Below are positions 25,836-35,458 of a DNA stretch of 64,000 nucleotides, piece after piece; position 1 is the first letter of the stretch; each line of letters starts with the position of its first letter. A model generated the notes under the pieces. It ran no database searches and was not told where the DNA came from. It saw only the letters and a program-made list of their open reading frames with translations. Source of the DNA: Billgrantia pellis (GTDB lineage Bacteria; Pseudomonadota; Gammaproteobacteria; Pseudomonadales; Halomonadaceae); the NCBI RefSeq assembly GCF_008297955.1, contig NZ_VTPY01000002.1, positions 62,001 through 126,000 of the forward strand, given 5' to 3'. A program made the position numbers and the translations under genes.

Positions 25836-26603
25836 ATGCTGAGCGTGACACCGATTCCCGCTTTGAGCGACAACTATATCTGGCTACTTCGTCAGGATAC
25901 GAGCCCTGAAGCCTGTGTGGTAGACCCTGGTGAAGCAGCCCCCGTCATTCACGTTCTCGAGCGAGAGGGTCTGACCCTCGGCAGCATCCTCGTTACGCAT
26001 CATCATCCGGACCATGTGGGCGGGCTTGCGGAACTCATCCGACGCTACTCGCCGAAGGTGATCGGACCGCACAATCCCAAGATCGAAGGGATCGACGAGC
26101 GCGTCGGCGATGGCGACACGTGTCGAGTCATGGGGCGACGTTTCGATGTCTTCGACGTGCCGGGCCATACCCTCGATCATATCGCCTTCTTCACTCCCGG
26201 CATCCCCCCTCTGCTGTTCTGTGGCGATACGCTCTTCTCGGGCGGCTGCGGACGCCTGTTCGAGGGGTCTCCCGAACAGATGTTCCGTTCGCTGCAACGG
26301 CTCGCTGCCCTGCCGGACGACACGCTGATTTTCGCCGCCCATGAGTACACCCTGGCCAACTTGACCTTCGCTCAGGCTGTCGATCCGCATAATTCCGACG
26401 TGACTGCAGCGCTGGACGAGACCCGTCGGGCGCGCGACCTCGACCGCCCTACCCTGCCCAGTCGCCTGGGGCGTGAGAAAGCCATCAATCCGTTCTTGCG
26501 CTGCGCTGCGCCGGACGTGCGTGCTTCCGCCTCGCAACACGGCAATACCGAAAGCGACCAGGCGACCTTTGCCACCCTGCGCGCCTGGAAAGACCGTTTT
26601 TGA
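25836..26603 (+). CDS. gloB: Hydroxyacylglutathione hydrolase (glyoxalase II)
   Basis: GloB hydrolyses S-lactoylglutathione to lactate and glutathione, the second step of methylglyoxal detoxification. The binuclear metal site is visible: THHHPDH (His55, His57, Asp59, His60), VPGHTLDHIAF, FCGDTLFSGGCGRLFEG and FAAHEYTLANL. The 255-residue length is standard, and the C-terminal KAINPFLR binds glutathione. It is divergent from yafS and followed 56 bases later by mltD. Confidence 0.95.
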   Translation: MLSVTPIPALSDNYIWLLRQDTSPEACVVDPGEAAPVIHVLEREGLTLGSILVTHHHPDHVGGLAELIRRYSPKVIGPHNPKIEGIDERVGDGDTCRVMGRRFDVFDVPGHTLDHIAFFTPGIPPLLFCGDTLFSGGCGRLFEGSPEQMFRSLQRLAALPDDTLIFAAHEYTLANLTFAQAVDPHNSDVTAALDETRRARDLDRPTLPSRLGREKAINPFLRCAAPDVRASASQHGNTESDQATFATLRAWKDRF

Positions 26604-26659
26604 GCATCGACACATCCCAAGGGCGCCGCTGCGACGATGCGCGCCCAGAAGGAGGAAGA

Positions 26660-27814
26660 ATGACCTACCGAACGACGAGGCAGTGGACCTTGCGTCTGGC
26701 TGGCGGAGTCGCCCTGGTCAGCGCCCTGGCAACGGCCGGGCCCGAGCTTCGCGCATCGCCCCATCCCGCCTCCGCGCCCGCCCTTCCGCTCCACCATTTC
26801 TGGGACGATCTCCAGCTCGAAGCCATGCCCGGTAGCGCCTGGGAGCGCTTGCGCGACAGCCTGGCCTGGCATGAACGGCGTCATGATCCGCGCGTACAGC
26901 AATGGATCGAGTATTACCGCGCCAACCCCGGCAACGTGGTCGACATCATGGAGCGCGCCCGCCCTTGGATCGCCTGGATTACCGAGCAGGTGGAACGGCG
27001 CGGCTTGCCGGGCGAGATCGCCCTAATCCCTTTCGTCGAAAGCGCCTACGACCCTCGCGCGCGCAGTCATCGCGGCGCTGCCGGCCTCTGGCAGTTCATG
27101 CCCGGCACGGCGGATGCTCTAGGCCTGAGACGACAGCAAGGCTATGACGGACGTCTTGACGTCGTCGCCTCCACCCAGGCCGCTCTCGACTATATCGAAC
27201 TGCAGGCCGAGCAGTGGTATGACGGTGACATCGAGCTGTCCTTGGCGGCTTACAACGCAGGGGCGGGCACCGTCAACCGGGCCCGACATGCGGCAGCGGC
27301 ACGCAGCGCACCAAGCGATTACTGGAACCTCCAGTTGCCGAGCGAGACCATGCAGTACCTGCCCAAGCTCAATGCCATTGCCGCCATCATCGATGACCCT
27401 GAGCAATACGGCGTCGCCCTGCCCGCCATTGACGATGCTCCAGCTTTCGCTACGGTTCCGGTGGAAACGCACTTTCACCTCTCGCAGCTCGCCAATGTCA
27501 CCGGGCTTGCGCCGGATGAGCTGGCTGCGCTCAATCCGGGCCTGACCAACAAGAGCGCCTCCCCCGCTGCGGTTGAAGTGGTACTGGTACCCATCGATCA
27601 CGAAGAAACCGTGCTGGCCGAGCTCAGTGCCCCGGCTGCCACAGGCACCGATGATTCCCGCCACCTCGTTCAGCGCGGCGACAGCCTGTCCGCCATCGCC
27701 TCCCGGCACGGCATCACGGTGGCCGAACTGAGGCAGCACAACGGGCTGCGTGGCGACATCATCCATGCAGGTCAGGTATTGGACATTCCGCGGCGCAGCC
27801 TGGCATCGCGTTGA
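26660..27814 (+). CDS. mltD: Membrane-bound lytic murein transglycosylase D-like protein with one LysM
   Basis: A 384-residue periplasmic transglycosylase that cleaves the peptidoglycan glycan strand. After a signal peptide (residues ~11-32, no lipobox cysteine visible) comes the SLT domain with catalytic Glu127 in IPFVESAYDPRARSHRGAAGLWQFMPGTA, then AYNAGAGTVNRA. A single LysM repeat (about 335-378, VQRGDSLSAIASRHGITVAELRQHN) closes the protein. E. coli MltD is a lipoprotein with two LysM repeats, so this one is shorter and not obviously lipidated. The start at 26660 follows AGAAGGAGGAAG, far stronger than the overlapping in-frame codon at 26600. Confidence 0.88.
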   Translation: MTYRTTRQWTLRLAGGVALVSALATAGPELRASPHPASAPALPLHHFWDDLQLEAMPGSAWERLRDSLAWHERRHDPRVQQWIEYYRANPGNVVDIMERARPWIAWITEQVERRGLPGEIALIPFVESAYDPRARSHRGAAGLWQFMPGTADALGLRRQQGYDGRLDVVASTQAALDYIELQAEQWYDGDIELSLAAYNAGAGTVNRARHAAAARSAPSDYWNLQLPSETMQYLPKLNAIAAIIDDPEQYGVALPAIDDAPAFATVPVETHFHLSQLANVTGLAPDELAALNPGLTNKSASPAAVEVVLVPIDHEETVLAELSAPAATGTDDSRHLVQRGDSLSAIASRHGITVAELRQHNGLRGDIIHAGQVLDIPRRSLASR

Positions 27815-27924
27815 TGGACAGCGATGCTTGAGGCCAGGCGAAGGTTTACAAGCGACGGACAGCCTGACACCTTATGGCGGTAATGCCCGGCCCAATCGGA
27901 CCCGAACTACCAAGGATGTCATTG

Positions 27925-29760
27925 ATGCGGTTCGTCTTGCGTTGCGTTCTCGCCTGTTGCCTGGTGCTCGCCTGGTCGTCTTCGGCATTGACTGACGACC
28001 ACGATACGGTTCCCACCGTTCACGGCCTGGCGCTCTACGACGAGCCGGCATTATCCGCCGATTTCCCCCATTTCCCCTATGTCGACCCCGCAGCGCCCAA
28101 AGGCGGCAGCATGACCCAGGCCGCGGTCGGCAGCAGCTTCGACTCGACCAATCCTTTCATCATCCGGGGCACACCGGCAATCGGCATCGGCGAGATCTAC
28201 GACACGTTGCTGACGAACAACCTCGACGAGCCGTTCAGCGTTTATGGGCTGCTGGCCGAAGGCATACGCCTGGATCCGGAGCGCCTCTGGATCGAGTTCG
28301 ATCTGCGCCCCGAAGCTCGCTTTCACGACGGCGAGCCCGTCACGGCCGACGACGTGGTATTCAGCTTCAACCTGCTGATGGAAGAAGGCAATCCGTTCTA
28401 CCGCGGCTACTATGCCGACGTGGAGCGGGTCGAAGCGCTCGATGCGCACACCGTGCGTTTCGAGTTCGCGTCCAACCACTCGCGCGAGCTGCCATTGATC
28501 GTCGGTCAGCTGCCCATTCTGCCCCAACATTATTGGGAGGAGCGCGACTTCAGCTCGCCGACGCTCGACCGACATCCCGGCTCCGGCCCCTATCGCATCG
28601 CTGAAGTGGAGCCCGGACGCCGGATCGTCTATGAGCGAGTCGAGGACTATTGGGGGCGCGACCTGCCGGTCAATGTGGGGCGGCACAATATCGACCAGTT
28701 GATCTACGACTATTATCGAGACCGCGATATTGCCTGGGAGGCTTTCAAGGCCGGCGTGCTGGATTATCGCACCGATGCACGCGCGGCGACCTGGGCTATC
28801 GGTTACGACTTTCCCGCCTATCGTGATGGCCTGGTCAAGCGTCTGACCGTGCCCGACGGGCAGCCTTCGCGCATGCAGGCCTTCGTCTTCAATCTTCGGC
28901 GTGACAAGTTCCAGGATTCGCGCGTGCGCGAGGCGCTCAACCTCACGTTCGATTTCCCCTGGCTCAATGCCAACCTGTTCTACGATACCTACAAGCGTAC
29001 CGAGAGTTTCTTTCAGAATTCTGAGATGGCGGCCAAGGGGTTGCCCAGCGAAGCGGAGCTCAAGTTGCTGGAGCCGTATCGCGACATGTTGCCGGAGCGC
29101 GTCTTCGACACCCCGCTTCCCATCGAGCATCCCGAAGACCTTCGCGAGCGCCTGCGACTCGCCTACGACCTGCTGCTCGAGGCGGGTTACGAGGTGCGTG
29201 GCGACAAGTTGGTGGACAGGGAGAGCGGGCAGCCGCTCAGCGTGGAGGTGATGCTCTTCGACAGCGGCATGGAGCGGGTGGTGCAACCCATGTTGCGCAA
29301 CATGTCGCGTCTTGGCATTCAGGGTAGGTTGCGCATCGTTGATATCAACCAATATCTTAATCGCCTGCGCAGTTTCGACTTCGATATCGTGACCGGCCAG
29401 TTCCCTCAATCCAACAATCCCGGCAATGAGCAGCGCGAATATTGGACCAGCGAGTTCGCCAATAGCCCGCAGAGCCGCAACCTAATGGGGCTGGAGCACC
29501 CCGCCGTTGATGCGCTGGTCGAGCGGCTGATACGCGCCGACAGCCGAGAGGAGCTCAACACGGCAGCACGCGCCCTGGACCGAGTGCTGTTGTGGAGCTT
29601 CATTGTGATCCCTCACTACCATTCCGGCGAGACGCGCATTGCGATCTGGGACAAGTTCGGCTATCCCGAGACTTTTCCCAAGTATGGCTTCGATCTGACT
29701 ACCTGGTGGATCGACGCCGAGCGCGAGAGCGAGATCAACCGGCGCCTGCGGGGCCGATAG
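27925..29760 (+). CDS. yejA: Peptide-type ABC transporter substrate-binding protein, YejA-like
   Basis: A ~611-residue family 5 extracellular solute-binding protein with a signal peptide (RFVLRCVLACCLVLAWSSSALT). YejA-specific text includes HGLALYDEPALSADFPHFPYVDPAAPKGG near the start and SQNPGNEQ-like QFPQSNNPGNEQREYW later. In enterobacteria YejABEF imports peptides such as microcin C and antimicrobial peptides. The frame opens at 27874; the ATG at 27925 has AAGGA eight bases upstream and starts right at the signal peptide. It heads a four-gene operon yejA-yejB-yejE-yejF. Confidence 0.92.
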   Translation: MRFVLRCVLACCLVLAWSSSALTDDHDTVPTVHGLALYDEPALSADFPHFPYVDPAAPKGGSMTQAAVGSSFDSTNPFIIRGTPAIGIGEIYDTLLTNNLDEPFSVYGLLAEGIRLDPERLWIEFDLRPEARFHDGEPVTADDVVFSFNLLMEEGNPFYRGYYADVERVEALDAHTVRFEFASNHSRELPLIVGQLPILPQHYWEERDFSSPTLDRHPGSGPYRIAEVEPGRRIVYERVEDYWGRDLPVNVGRHNIDQLIYDYYRDRDIAWEAFKAGVLDYRTDARAATWAIGYDFPAYRDGLVKRLTVPDGQPSRMQAFVFNLRRDKFQDSRVREALNLTFDFPWLNANLFYDTYKRTESFFQNSEMAAKGLPSEAELKLLEPYRDMLPERVFDTPLPIEHPEDLRERLRLAYDLLLEAGYEVRGDKLVDRESGQPLSVEVMLFDSGMERVVQPMLRNMSRLGIQGRLRIVDINQYLNRLRSFDFDIVTGQFPQSNNPGNEQREYWTSEFANSPQSRNLMGLEHPAVDALVERLIRADSREELNTAARALDRVLLWSFIVIPHYHSGETRIAIWDKFGYPETFPKYGFDLTTWWIDAERESEINRRLRGR

Positions 29761-29800
29761 GCTGCCAGGCCGTTACCGCTGACACGAGGGTGCCTTTGAC

Positions 29801-30874
29801 GTGAGCCGCTACATTCTTCGCCGCTTGCTGCTGATGATTCCGACCCTTATTGGCATCATGCTGCTCAATTTTATTATTGTTCAAGCCGCGCCAGGCGGGC
29901 CGATCGATCAAATGATGGCGCGCTTCGAAGGACTCGACAGCATGTCGAGCACACGTCTCGACGCCGGCGGTGGCGACGTGGTGGTGCGTGACGAGTCACG
30001 GGGAGCCCGCGGTGTCGATCCGCGCTTCATCGAACAGCTGGAACAGCAGTTCGGCTTCGACAAGCCGGCTCACGAGCGCTTTCTGGGCATGATGCGTGAC
30101 TACCTCACCTTTGATTTCGGCAACAGCTTCTTTCGTGACCGACCGGTGGTCGAACTGATGGTCGAGCGCCTGCCGGTATCGATCTCATTGGGGCTATGGA
30201 CCACCCTGCTAGTCTATTTGATTTCGATTCCGCTCGGTATCCGCAAGGCATTAAGGCATGGCTCACGCTTTGACGTCTGGACCTCGGGCTTCGTTATCGT
30301 CGGCTATGCCATTCCCGGTTTCCTGTTTGCCATCCTGCTGATCGTTCTATTCGCGGGCGGCAGTTATTGGGATCTATTTCCACTTCGCGGTCTCACTTCG
30401 CCGGACTTCGAGGAGCTATCCACGTGGGGCAAGATCAAGGATTATTTCTGGCATATCGCCCTACCGGTCACGGCCATGACCATCGGCAGTTTCGCCACCT
30501 TGACCATGCTGACCAAGAACAGTTTCCTCGATGAGATACACAAGCAGTACGTGCTCACCGCCCGGGCGAAGGGCGCGAGCGACCGACGCACCCTCTACGG
30601 GCATGTGTTCCGAAATGCCATGCTGATCATCATCGCCGGCCTGCCCGGCGCGCTGGTAACCATCTTCTTCACCGGCTCGCTCTTGATCGAGGTGATCTTC
30701 TCGCTGGAAGGGCTGGGGCTGCTCGGCTTCGAGGCGGTGATGCAGCGTGACTACCCGGTGATCTTCGGCACGCTGTTCCTGTATACCTTGATCGGGTTGA
30801 TCCTGAAGCTGATATCCGACCTGACGTATGTCTGGGTGGATCCACGTATCGACTTCGAGACACGGGAGTCCTGA
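29801..30874 (+). CDS. yejB: Peptide ABC transporter permease YejB
   Basis: A 357-residue inner-membrane permease with the DppB-like architecture: an N-terminal helix ([35 protein letters not shown]), a periplasmic stretch containing YejB's long [16 protein letters not shown] segment, and five more helices. The EAA loop is visible as [26 protein letters not shown]. It starts with GTG at 29801, 40 bases after yejA. It pairs with YejE to form the membrane channel. Confidence 0.94.
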   Translation: MSRYILRRLLLMIPTLIGIMLLNFIIVQAAPGGPIDQMMARFEGLDSMSSTRLDAGGGDVVVRDESRGARGVDPRFIEQLEQQFGFDKPAHERFLGMMRDYLTFDFGNSFFRDRPVVELMVERLPVSISLGLWTTLLVYLISIPLGIRKALRHGSRFDVWTSGFVIVGYAIPGFLFAILLIVLFAGGSYWDLFPLRGLTSPDFEELSTWGKIKDYFWHIALPVTAMTIGSFATLTMLTKNSFLDEIHKQYVLTARAKGASDRRTLYGHVFRNAMLIIIAGLPGALVTIFFTGSLLIEVIFSLEGLGLLGFEAVMQRDYPVIFGTLFLYTLIGLILKLISDLTYVWVDPRIDFETRES

Positions 30875-30878
30875 CACG

Positions 30879-31952
30879 ATGCCTCTTGCGCTCTCCCCCA
30901 TCGCCCGGCGCCGCATCGGTGTCTTCCGGCGGAATCGACGCGCTCGCGTCTCGCTGTGGATCTTTCTCATCCTGTTTGTCGTGAGCCTGGGGGCCGAGTT
31001 GATCGCCAACGACAAGCCACTGATCATGCGCTACGACGGCCAGTGGTATGTGCCACTGCTCGTGGATTATCCCGAGACCACGTTCGGCGGTTTCCTGCCT
31101 ACCCGCACTGACTATCACGACCCCTTCATACGCGGGCAGATCGCGGAACACGGCTGGGCGCTATGGCCACCGATCCCCTACTCCTACCAGACCCTGGACA
31201 TGCAGATGATGCGTCCTTCGCCCTCGCCACCGGATGGCCGACATTGGCTGGGCACCGACGACCAGGGGCGCGACGTTCTGGCCCGGGTCATCTACGGTTT
31301 CCGCTTGTCGGTGGCCTTCGCCCTGGTGCTGACGGCCGGCTCGTTGGTCATGGGCGTGCTCATCGGCGGTATCCAAGGCTACTTTGGTGGCAAGACCGAC
31401 CTGATCGGACAACGCCTCACCGAGATCTGGTCGGGGCTGCCGGTACTGTTTCTCCTGATCATCTTGGCCAGCCTGGTGCAACCCGGCTTCTGGTGGTTGC
31501 TCGGCATCATGTTGCTGTTCTCGTGGCTCGGCCTGGTGGATGTGGTGCGTGCCGAATTTCTGCGTGCGCGCAATCTCGAGTACGTGCGCGCGGCCAGAGC
31601 GATGGGGTTGCCTTCGCGCCTGATCATGTGGCGCCACGTTCTACCCAACGCCATGGTCGCCACGCTGACCTTCATTCCCTTCCTGTTCACCGGTGCCATC
31701 ACTACGCTGACGGCGCTCGATTTCCTCGGCTTTGGGCTGCCACCGGGCTCCCCCTCGCTTGGGGAACTGGTGGCCCAGGGAAAGAACAACCTGCATGCGC
31801 CCTGGCTCGGCATCACTGCCTTCGTCAGCCTGTCGCTGATGCTCTCGCTGCTGGTCTTCATTGGCGAAGGCCTGCGCGACGCCTTCGACCCGCGTCACAT
31901 CCAGCACGCACTGAGTGCCACCCCGCTGACCAGGACCCAACCCAATGCCTGA
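30879..31952 (+). CDS. yejE: Peptide ABC transporter permease YejE
   Basis: A 357-residue DppC-like permease. The N-terminal basic stretch ARRRIGVFRRNRRARVSLWIFLILF precedes the first helix, a YejE-type periplasmic insert (DYPETTFGGFLPTRTDYHDPFI) follows, and the EAA loop is YVRAARAMGLPSRLIMWRHVLPNA. I chose the ATG at 30879, four bases after the yejB stop and with GGGAG upstream, over an in-frame codon at 30828. The gene overlaps yejF by eight bases. Confidence 0.94.
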   Translation: MPLALSPIARRRIGVFRRNRRARVSLWIFLILFVVSLGAELIANDKPLIMRYDGQWYVPLLVDYPETTFGGFLPTRTDYHDPFIRGQIAEHGWALWPPIPYSYQTLDMQMMRPSPSPPDGRHWLGTDDQGRDVLARVIYGFRLSVAFALVLTAGSLVMGVLIGGIQGYFGGKTDLIGQRLTEIWSGLPVLFLLIILASLVQPGFWWLLGIMLLFSWLGLVDVVRAEFLRARNLEYVRAARAMGLPSRLIMWRHVLPNAMVATLTFIPFLFTGAITTLTALDFLGFGLPPGSPSLGELVAQGKNNLHAPWLGITAFVSLSLMLSLLVFIGEGLRDAFDPRHIQHALSATPLTRTQPNA

Positions 31953-33543
31953 TTCTCATGCCTCTTCCCTGCTGCGTCTCGAGAGGTTGTCGATTGCCTT
32001 CGACGGCAAGCCGGTGCTCAAGGAACTCTCGCTCGAGGTTCACCGTGGCGAGACGCTGGCACTGGTCGGTGAATCCGGCTCCGGCAAGTCGGTCTCAGCG
32101 TTGGGTGCCATGGAACTGCTCCCGGACAATGCCGCGATCAGCGGCGAACGTTGGCTGGGCGATACGGACCTGACCAGGCTGCGCCAGCGCGATTGGCAGG
32201 CGCTTCGCGGTGGGCGCGTGGGGTTCGTCTTTCAAGAACCGATGACCTCGCTCAATCCTCTGCATACGGTGGGCAAGCAAATTGGCGAGACGCTGCGCCT
32301 GCACCAAGGGTTATCGGGGCGCGCCGCTCGCGAGCGCACTCGAATGCTGTTCGAACAGGTACGGTTGCCACGCCCCGACGAACTGCTCGATGCCTGGCCT
32401 CACCAGCTATCGGGCGGGCAGCGCCAGCGAGTCATGATTGCCATGGCCATTGCCAACGATCCCGAGCTGTTGATCGCCGACGAGCCGACGACGGCACTCG
32501 ATGTCACCGTGCAGCAGGAGATTCTCGGCCTGCTCGCCGAACTTCGTGACCGCCATGGCATGGGTATGCTGTTCATCACTCATGACCTCAATCTGGTGAA
32601 GCGTCACGCCGATCGCGTCTGCGTTCTCTACGATGGTGTCGAGCAGGAGACGGGGCCGGTGGGCGAAGTGTTTCAATCACCGCGCAGCGCATACACGCAA
32701 ACCCTGCTCGATGCCGAGCCCACAGGCCGGCCATCGCCACCGGCTTCACGCCAGCCGCTACTCGAGGCACGCGGCGTGTCGGTCAGTTTTCAACGACCCC
32801 GGCGACTCTTTGCGTCGCGCCCGCCCGCCTTCGAAGCGGTCAAGCCGATCGATCTTCACCTGGCTCCCGGTGAAACCCTCGGTATTGTCGGGGAGTCGGG
32901 GTCGGGCAAGACAACGCTGGCCATGGCACTGCTACGGCTGGTGGAGAGTCGCGGCGAGATCGACTTCGACGGCGAACGGCTCGATCGCCTCTCGGGTAAT
33001 GCCCTGCGCCGAAGACGGCGACGCTTCCAAGTCGTGTTCCAGGATCCCTACGGCTCATTGTCTCCTCGCCTACCGGTTTCCGATATCGTCAGCGAGGGGC
33101 TGCGCTTCCATTATCCCGACCTATCGAATTGCGAAGTGACGCAGCGAGTGAGAACGGCGCTCGAGGAGGTCGGCCTGCCGGTTGACTGTGCAGCCCGTTA
33201 TCCCCACGAATTTTCCGGCGGTCAGCGTCAGCGCATCGCCGTCGCGCGAGCCCTGATTCTGGAGCCCGAACTGGTGGTGCTCGACGAGCCCACCTCGGCC
33301 CTCGACCGCACCGTACAGAAGCAGTTGGTCGAGCTTCTGCGCGAGTTGCAAGCACGACGTGGCCTGAGCTACTTGTTCATCAGCCATGATCTGGCCGTGG
33401 TGCGTGCCATGGCGCATCGTGTGATGGTGCTCAAGGAAGGCGCCCTGGTGGAACAGGGTGACTGTCAGGCTCTGCTAGCGGAGCCATCGAGTGCTTACAC
33501 ACGAGCTTTGGTCAAGGCGGCTGGCCTGCCCCACCGTTTTTGA
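31945..33543 (+). CDS. yejF: Peptide ABC transporter ATPase YejF (two nucleotide-binding domains)
   Basis: A 532-residue double ATPase. The first domain has Walker A GESGSGKS (residues ~35), signature LSGGQRQRVMIAMA and Walker B LLIADEPTTALD. The second, from about residue 275, has GESGSGKTT, FSGGQRQRIAVARAL and LVVLDEPTSALD. Both oligopeptide-family C-terminal tails are present. Fusion of two ATPases in one polypeptide is normal for YejF. It starts inside yejE and ends the operon; no clear terminator follows. Confidence 0.95.
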   Translation: MPDSHASSLLRLERLSIAFDGKPVLKELSLEVHRGETLALVGESGSGKSVSALGAMELLPDNAAISGERWLGDTDLTRLRQRDWQALRGGRVGFVFQEPMTSLNPLHTVGKQIGETLRLHQGLSGRAARERTRMLFEQVRLPRPDELLDAWPHQLSGGQRQRVMIAMAIANDPELLIADEPTTALDVTVQQEILGLLAELRDRHGMGMLFITHDLNLVKRHADRVCVLYDGVEQETGPVGEVFQSPRSAYTQTLLDAEPTGRPSPPASRQPLLEARGVSVSFQRPRRLFASRPPAFEAVKPIDLHLAPGETLGIVGESGSGKTTLAMALLRLVESRGEIDFDGERLDRLSGNALRRRRRRFQVVFQDPYGSLSPRLPVSDIVSEGLRFHYPDLSNCEVTQRVRTALEEVGLPVDCAARYPHEFSGGQRQRIAVARALILEPELVVLDEPTSALDRTVQKQLVELLRELQARRGLSYLFISHDLAVVRAMAHRVMVLKEGALVEQGDCQALLAEPSSAYTRALVKAAGLPHRF

Positions 33544-33601
33544 CGGTAAACGGATCGTCTCAGAGGCAAGGCATTCATGTAATCCATAAATAAAGATAAC
33601 G

Positions 33602-33624
33602 GTATAAACCTGTAACGTTTATAC
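33602..33624. promoter_or_regulatory. Perfect interrupted palindrome before the GGDEF gene
   Basis: Eight-base arms GTATAAAC and GTTTATAC separated by seven bases end 14 bases before the putative start of the diguanylate cyclase gene. It is AT-rich and could overlap its promoter, because the left arm contains TATAAA. It looks more like a protein-binding operator than a terminator, since no T run follows. Confidence 0.45.
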
Positions 33625-33638
33625 AGCATGATCCGTAC

Positions 33639-35456
33639 ATGACGAAGGAGGCATATCCGTTCCTAACCTTGCCTTATACTGGTGACCTTGTGTTTCGCCT
33701 GGTAACCCTGCCTATGCGTCTTCTTGCCAGCCTGTGGTGGTTATGGCTGCTGATTTTCTTGTACTCTCCCGTCGTACAGGGCTCAGCGACCGCTCTGGAT
33801 CTCGACGCGGGCTGGAAGTATCGCTGGGGCGATTCCCCTCGGCTGCCGGACGGTCGGCTCGCCTGGCTTCTGGAACCCTCCGCCGGTGAATGGCGCGACA
33901 TTGATTTTCCTTCCAACCCGTCGGGGCGCAACGGGAACCGCCATGTCTGGTTCCGCATCGCCCTACCCGACGGCGAATGGCGTGATCCGGTGCTGTATGT
34001 CTATAGCATCGATCTCATTGCCCAGGTCTATCTAGATACCGAACTGATCTACCAGCACGGACGCTTCGATGCCAATGGCAAGGGACGTTTCGCCGGTTGG
34101 CCCTGGCACATGATCAGCCTGCCTGAGGACTTTGCCGGCCGTGAGCTCTTCTTTCGCGTCTTCTCCGACTATACCGATATCGGCCTATGGGGAGAGGTCA
34201 AGCTGGCGGATCGCCCTGAGCTGCTCAGCGGGATTCTCAAGCGTTCGGCCAATGATCTGATCGTCAGCGCCTTCTGTCTGCTGCTTGCCTTGCTGGCAGG
34301 CATCTTCTCGTTGATACAGACCGAGCGCCGAAGCTTCGTCGGCATCACGCTCTTCTCGCTGGCTTCCGGCATCATGATCCTCGCCGAGAGCCAGGCCAGC
34401 CAACTACTCATTGCGGCGCCTCTTGTGTGGGATTACCTGGCTGCAGCAGGCTATTACGCCCTTCCGGTCGGCATTGGCCTGTTGCTGGAGCCTTGGTTCG
34501 AGTCGCGCCATTCGCGCTGTATTCGCCTTCTGTGGCAGGGCCATCTGGCTTACCTGCTCGGTGCACTGGGGTTGGCGGCTAGCGGCGCCATCAACCTGTC
34601 GAGCACTTTCCCGGTATACGACGTGCTGCTGGCCGTCACCCTGCCTGTGCTGTTCACCTTGGTGGTCGCTCGACTAAGGCGCCTGAACGGCGAGCAGAAG
34701 CTGATCATTGCCGCCTATGGATTGTTCGCGCTCTTGTTGCTGGGCGACATGGCCGTGGCGCACAGCCTGCTCCCTTGGAGACGGGTACCCGTCAGCGCAG
34801 GCGCACTGATCTTCAGTCTTGCCATCGTGGCAATCTCTCTACGCCATTACACGCGTACGCAACGCGCGCTGCTCCAGCTCAACCAACATCTGGAAAAGCA
34901 GGTGGAGGAGCGCACCCACGCATTGCAGTGCATGGTCGAGCGACTGCACGCCTTCTCCTACCAGGACCCGCTGACCGGGCTGAAGAATCGCCGCCATTTC
35001 GACGAGATCTACGCCCACGAGGCAGCGAAAGCCAGGCGTGGGAAACCGCTCACGCTGGTCATGCTCGATATCGATCACTTCAAGAAATTGAACGATCTGC
35101 ATGGACACGAGGCAGGCGATGCGGTGCTGGTGGCGACGAGCCAACTGCTCAGTCAGCACTTTCGCGATGCCGACGTCGTTTGTCGCCTCGGCGGAGAGGA
35201 GTTCGTGGTGATACTGCCCGGGGCCTCGGCGAGCCAGGCTGCCGAGAGGATCGAAAGCTTCCTGCAAGCGATGCGCCGGCAGCGCTTCGCTCACGGTGAA
35301 CGTGAGCTGGGGGCCGTCAGCCTCTCCTGTGGCATCGCCACCTACCCGGAGCACGCCGCCGACCCGTTGGAACTGATCCACTTGGCTGACATGGCGCTCT
35401 ACCGTGCCAAGCGCCGTGGACGCGACCGGAGCGAGATCTCGGCACCAGTGAACTGA
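33639..35456 (+). CDS. 7TMR-DISM sensor diguanylate cyclase
   Basis: A membrane sensor of up to 605 residues. After a signal-like helix (about residues 25-46) comes a periplasmic beta-rich 7TMR-DISM extracellular domain (to ~200), then about seven membrane helices (210-400), a short coiled segment (QLNQHLEKQVEERTHAL), and a GGDEF domain. The active site reads GGEEF (residues 518-522) with an inhibitory RxxD site (RDAD) five residues before it, so it should synthesise cyclic di-GMP with product inhibition. The start is uncertain: the AAGGAGG lies just after the ATG at 33639, and the ATG at 33714 would begin a clean signal peptide. Signal unknown. Confidence 0.88.
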   Translation: MTKEAYPFLTLPYTGDLVFRLVTLPMRLLASLWWLWLLIFLYSPVVQGSATALDLDAGWKYRWGDSPRLPDGRLAWLLEPSAGEWRDIDFPSNPSGRNGNRHVWFRIALPDGEWRDPVLYVYSIDLIAQVYLDTELIYQHGRFDANGKGRFAGWPWHMISLPEDFAGRELFFRVFSDYTDIGLWGEVKLADRPELLSGILKRSANDLIVSAFCLLLALLAGIFSLIQTERRSFVGITLFSLASGIMILAESQASQLLIAAPLVWDYLAAAGYYALPVGIGLLLEPWFESRHSRCIRLLWQGHLAYLLGALGLAASGAINLSSTFPVYDVLLAVTLPVLFTLVVARLRRLNGEQKLIIAAYGLFALLLLGDMAVAHSLLPWRRVPVSAGALIFSLAIVAISLRHYTRTQRALLQLNQHLEKQVEERTHALQCMVERLHAFSYQDPLTGLKNRRHFDEIYAHEAAKARRGKPLTLVMLDIDHFKKLNDLHGHEAGDAVLVATSQLLSQHFRDADVVCRLGGEEFVVILPGASASQAAERIESFLQAMRRQRFAHGERELGAVSLSCGIATYPEHAADPLELIHLADMALYRAKRRGRDRSEISAPVN

Positions 35457-35458
35457 AA

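Noticed and set aside
28051..29409. 452-codon frame antisense to yejA
   Set aside because: It mirrors a clearly coding gene in a GC-rich genome, where long antisense frames are expected; composition is His/Gln/Val-rich noise.
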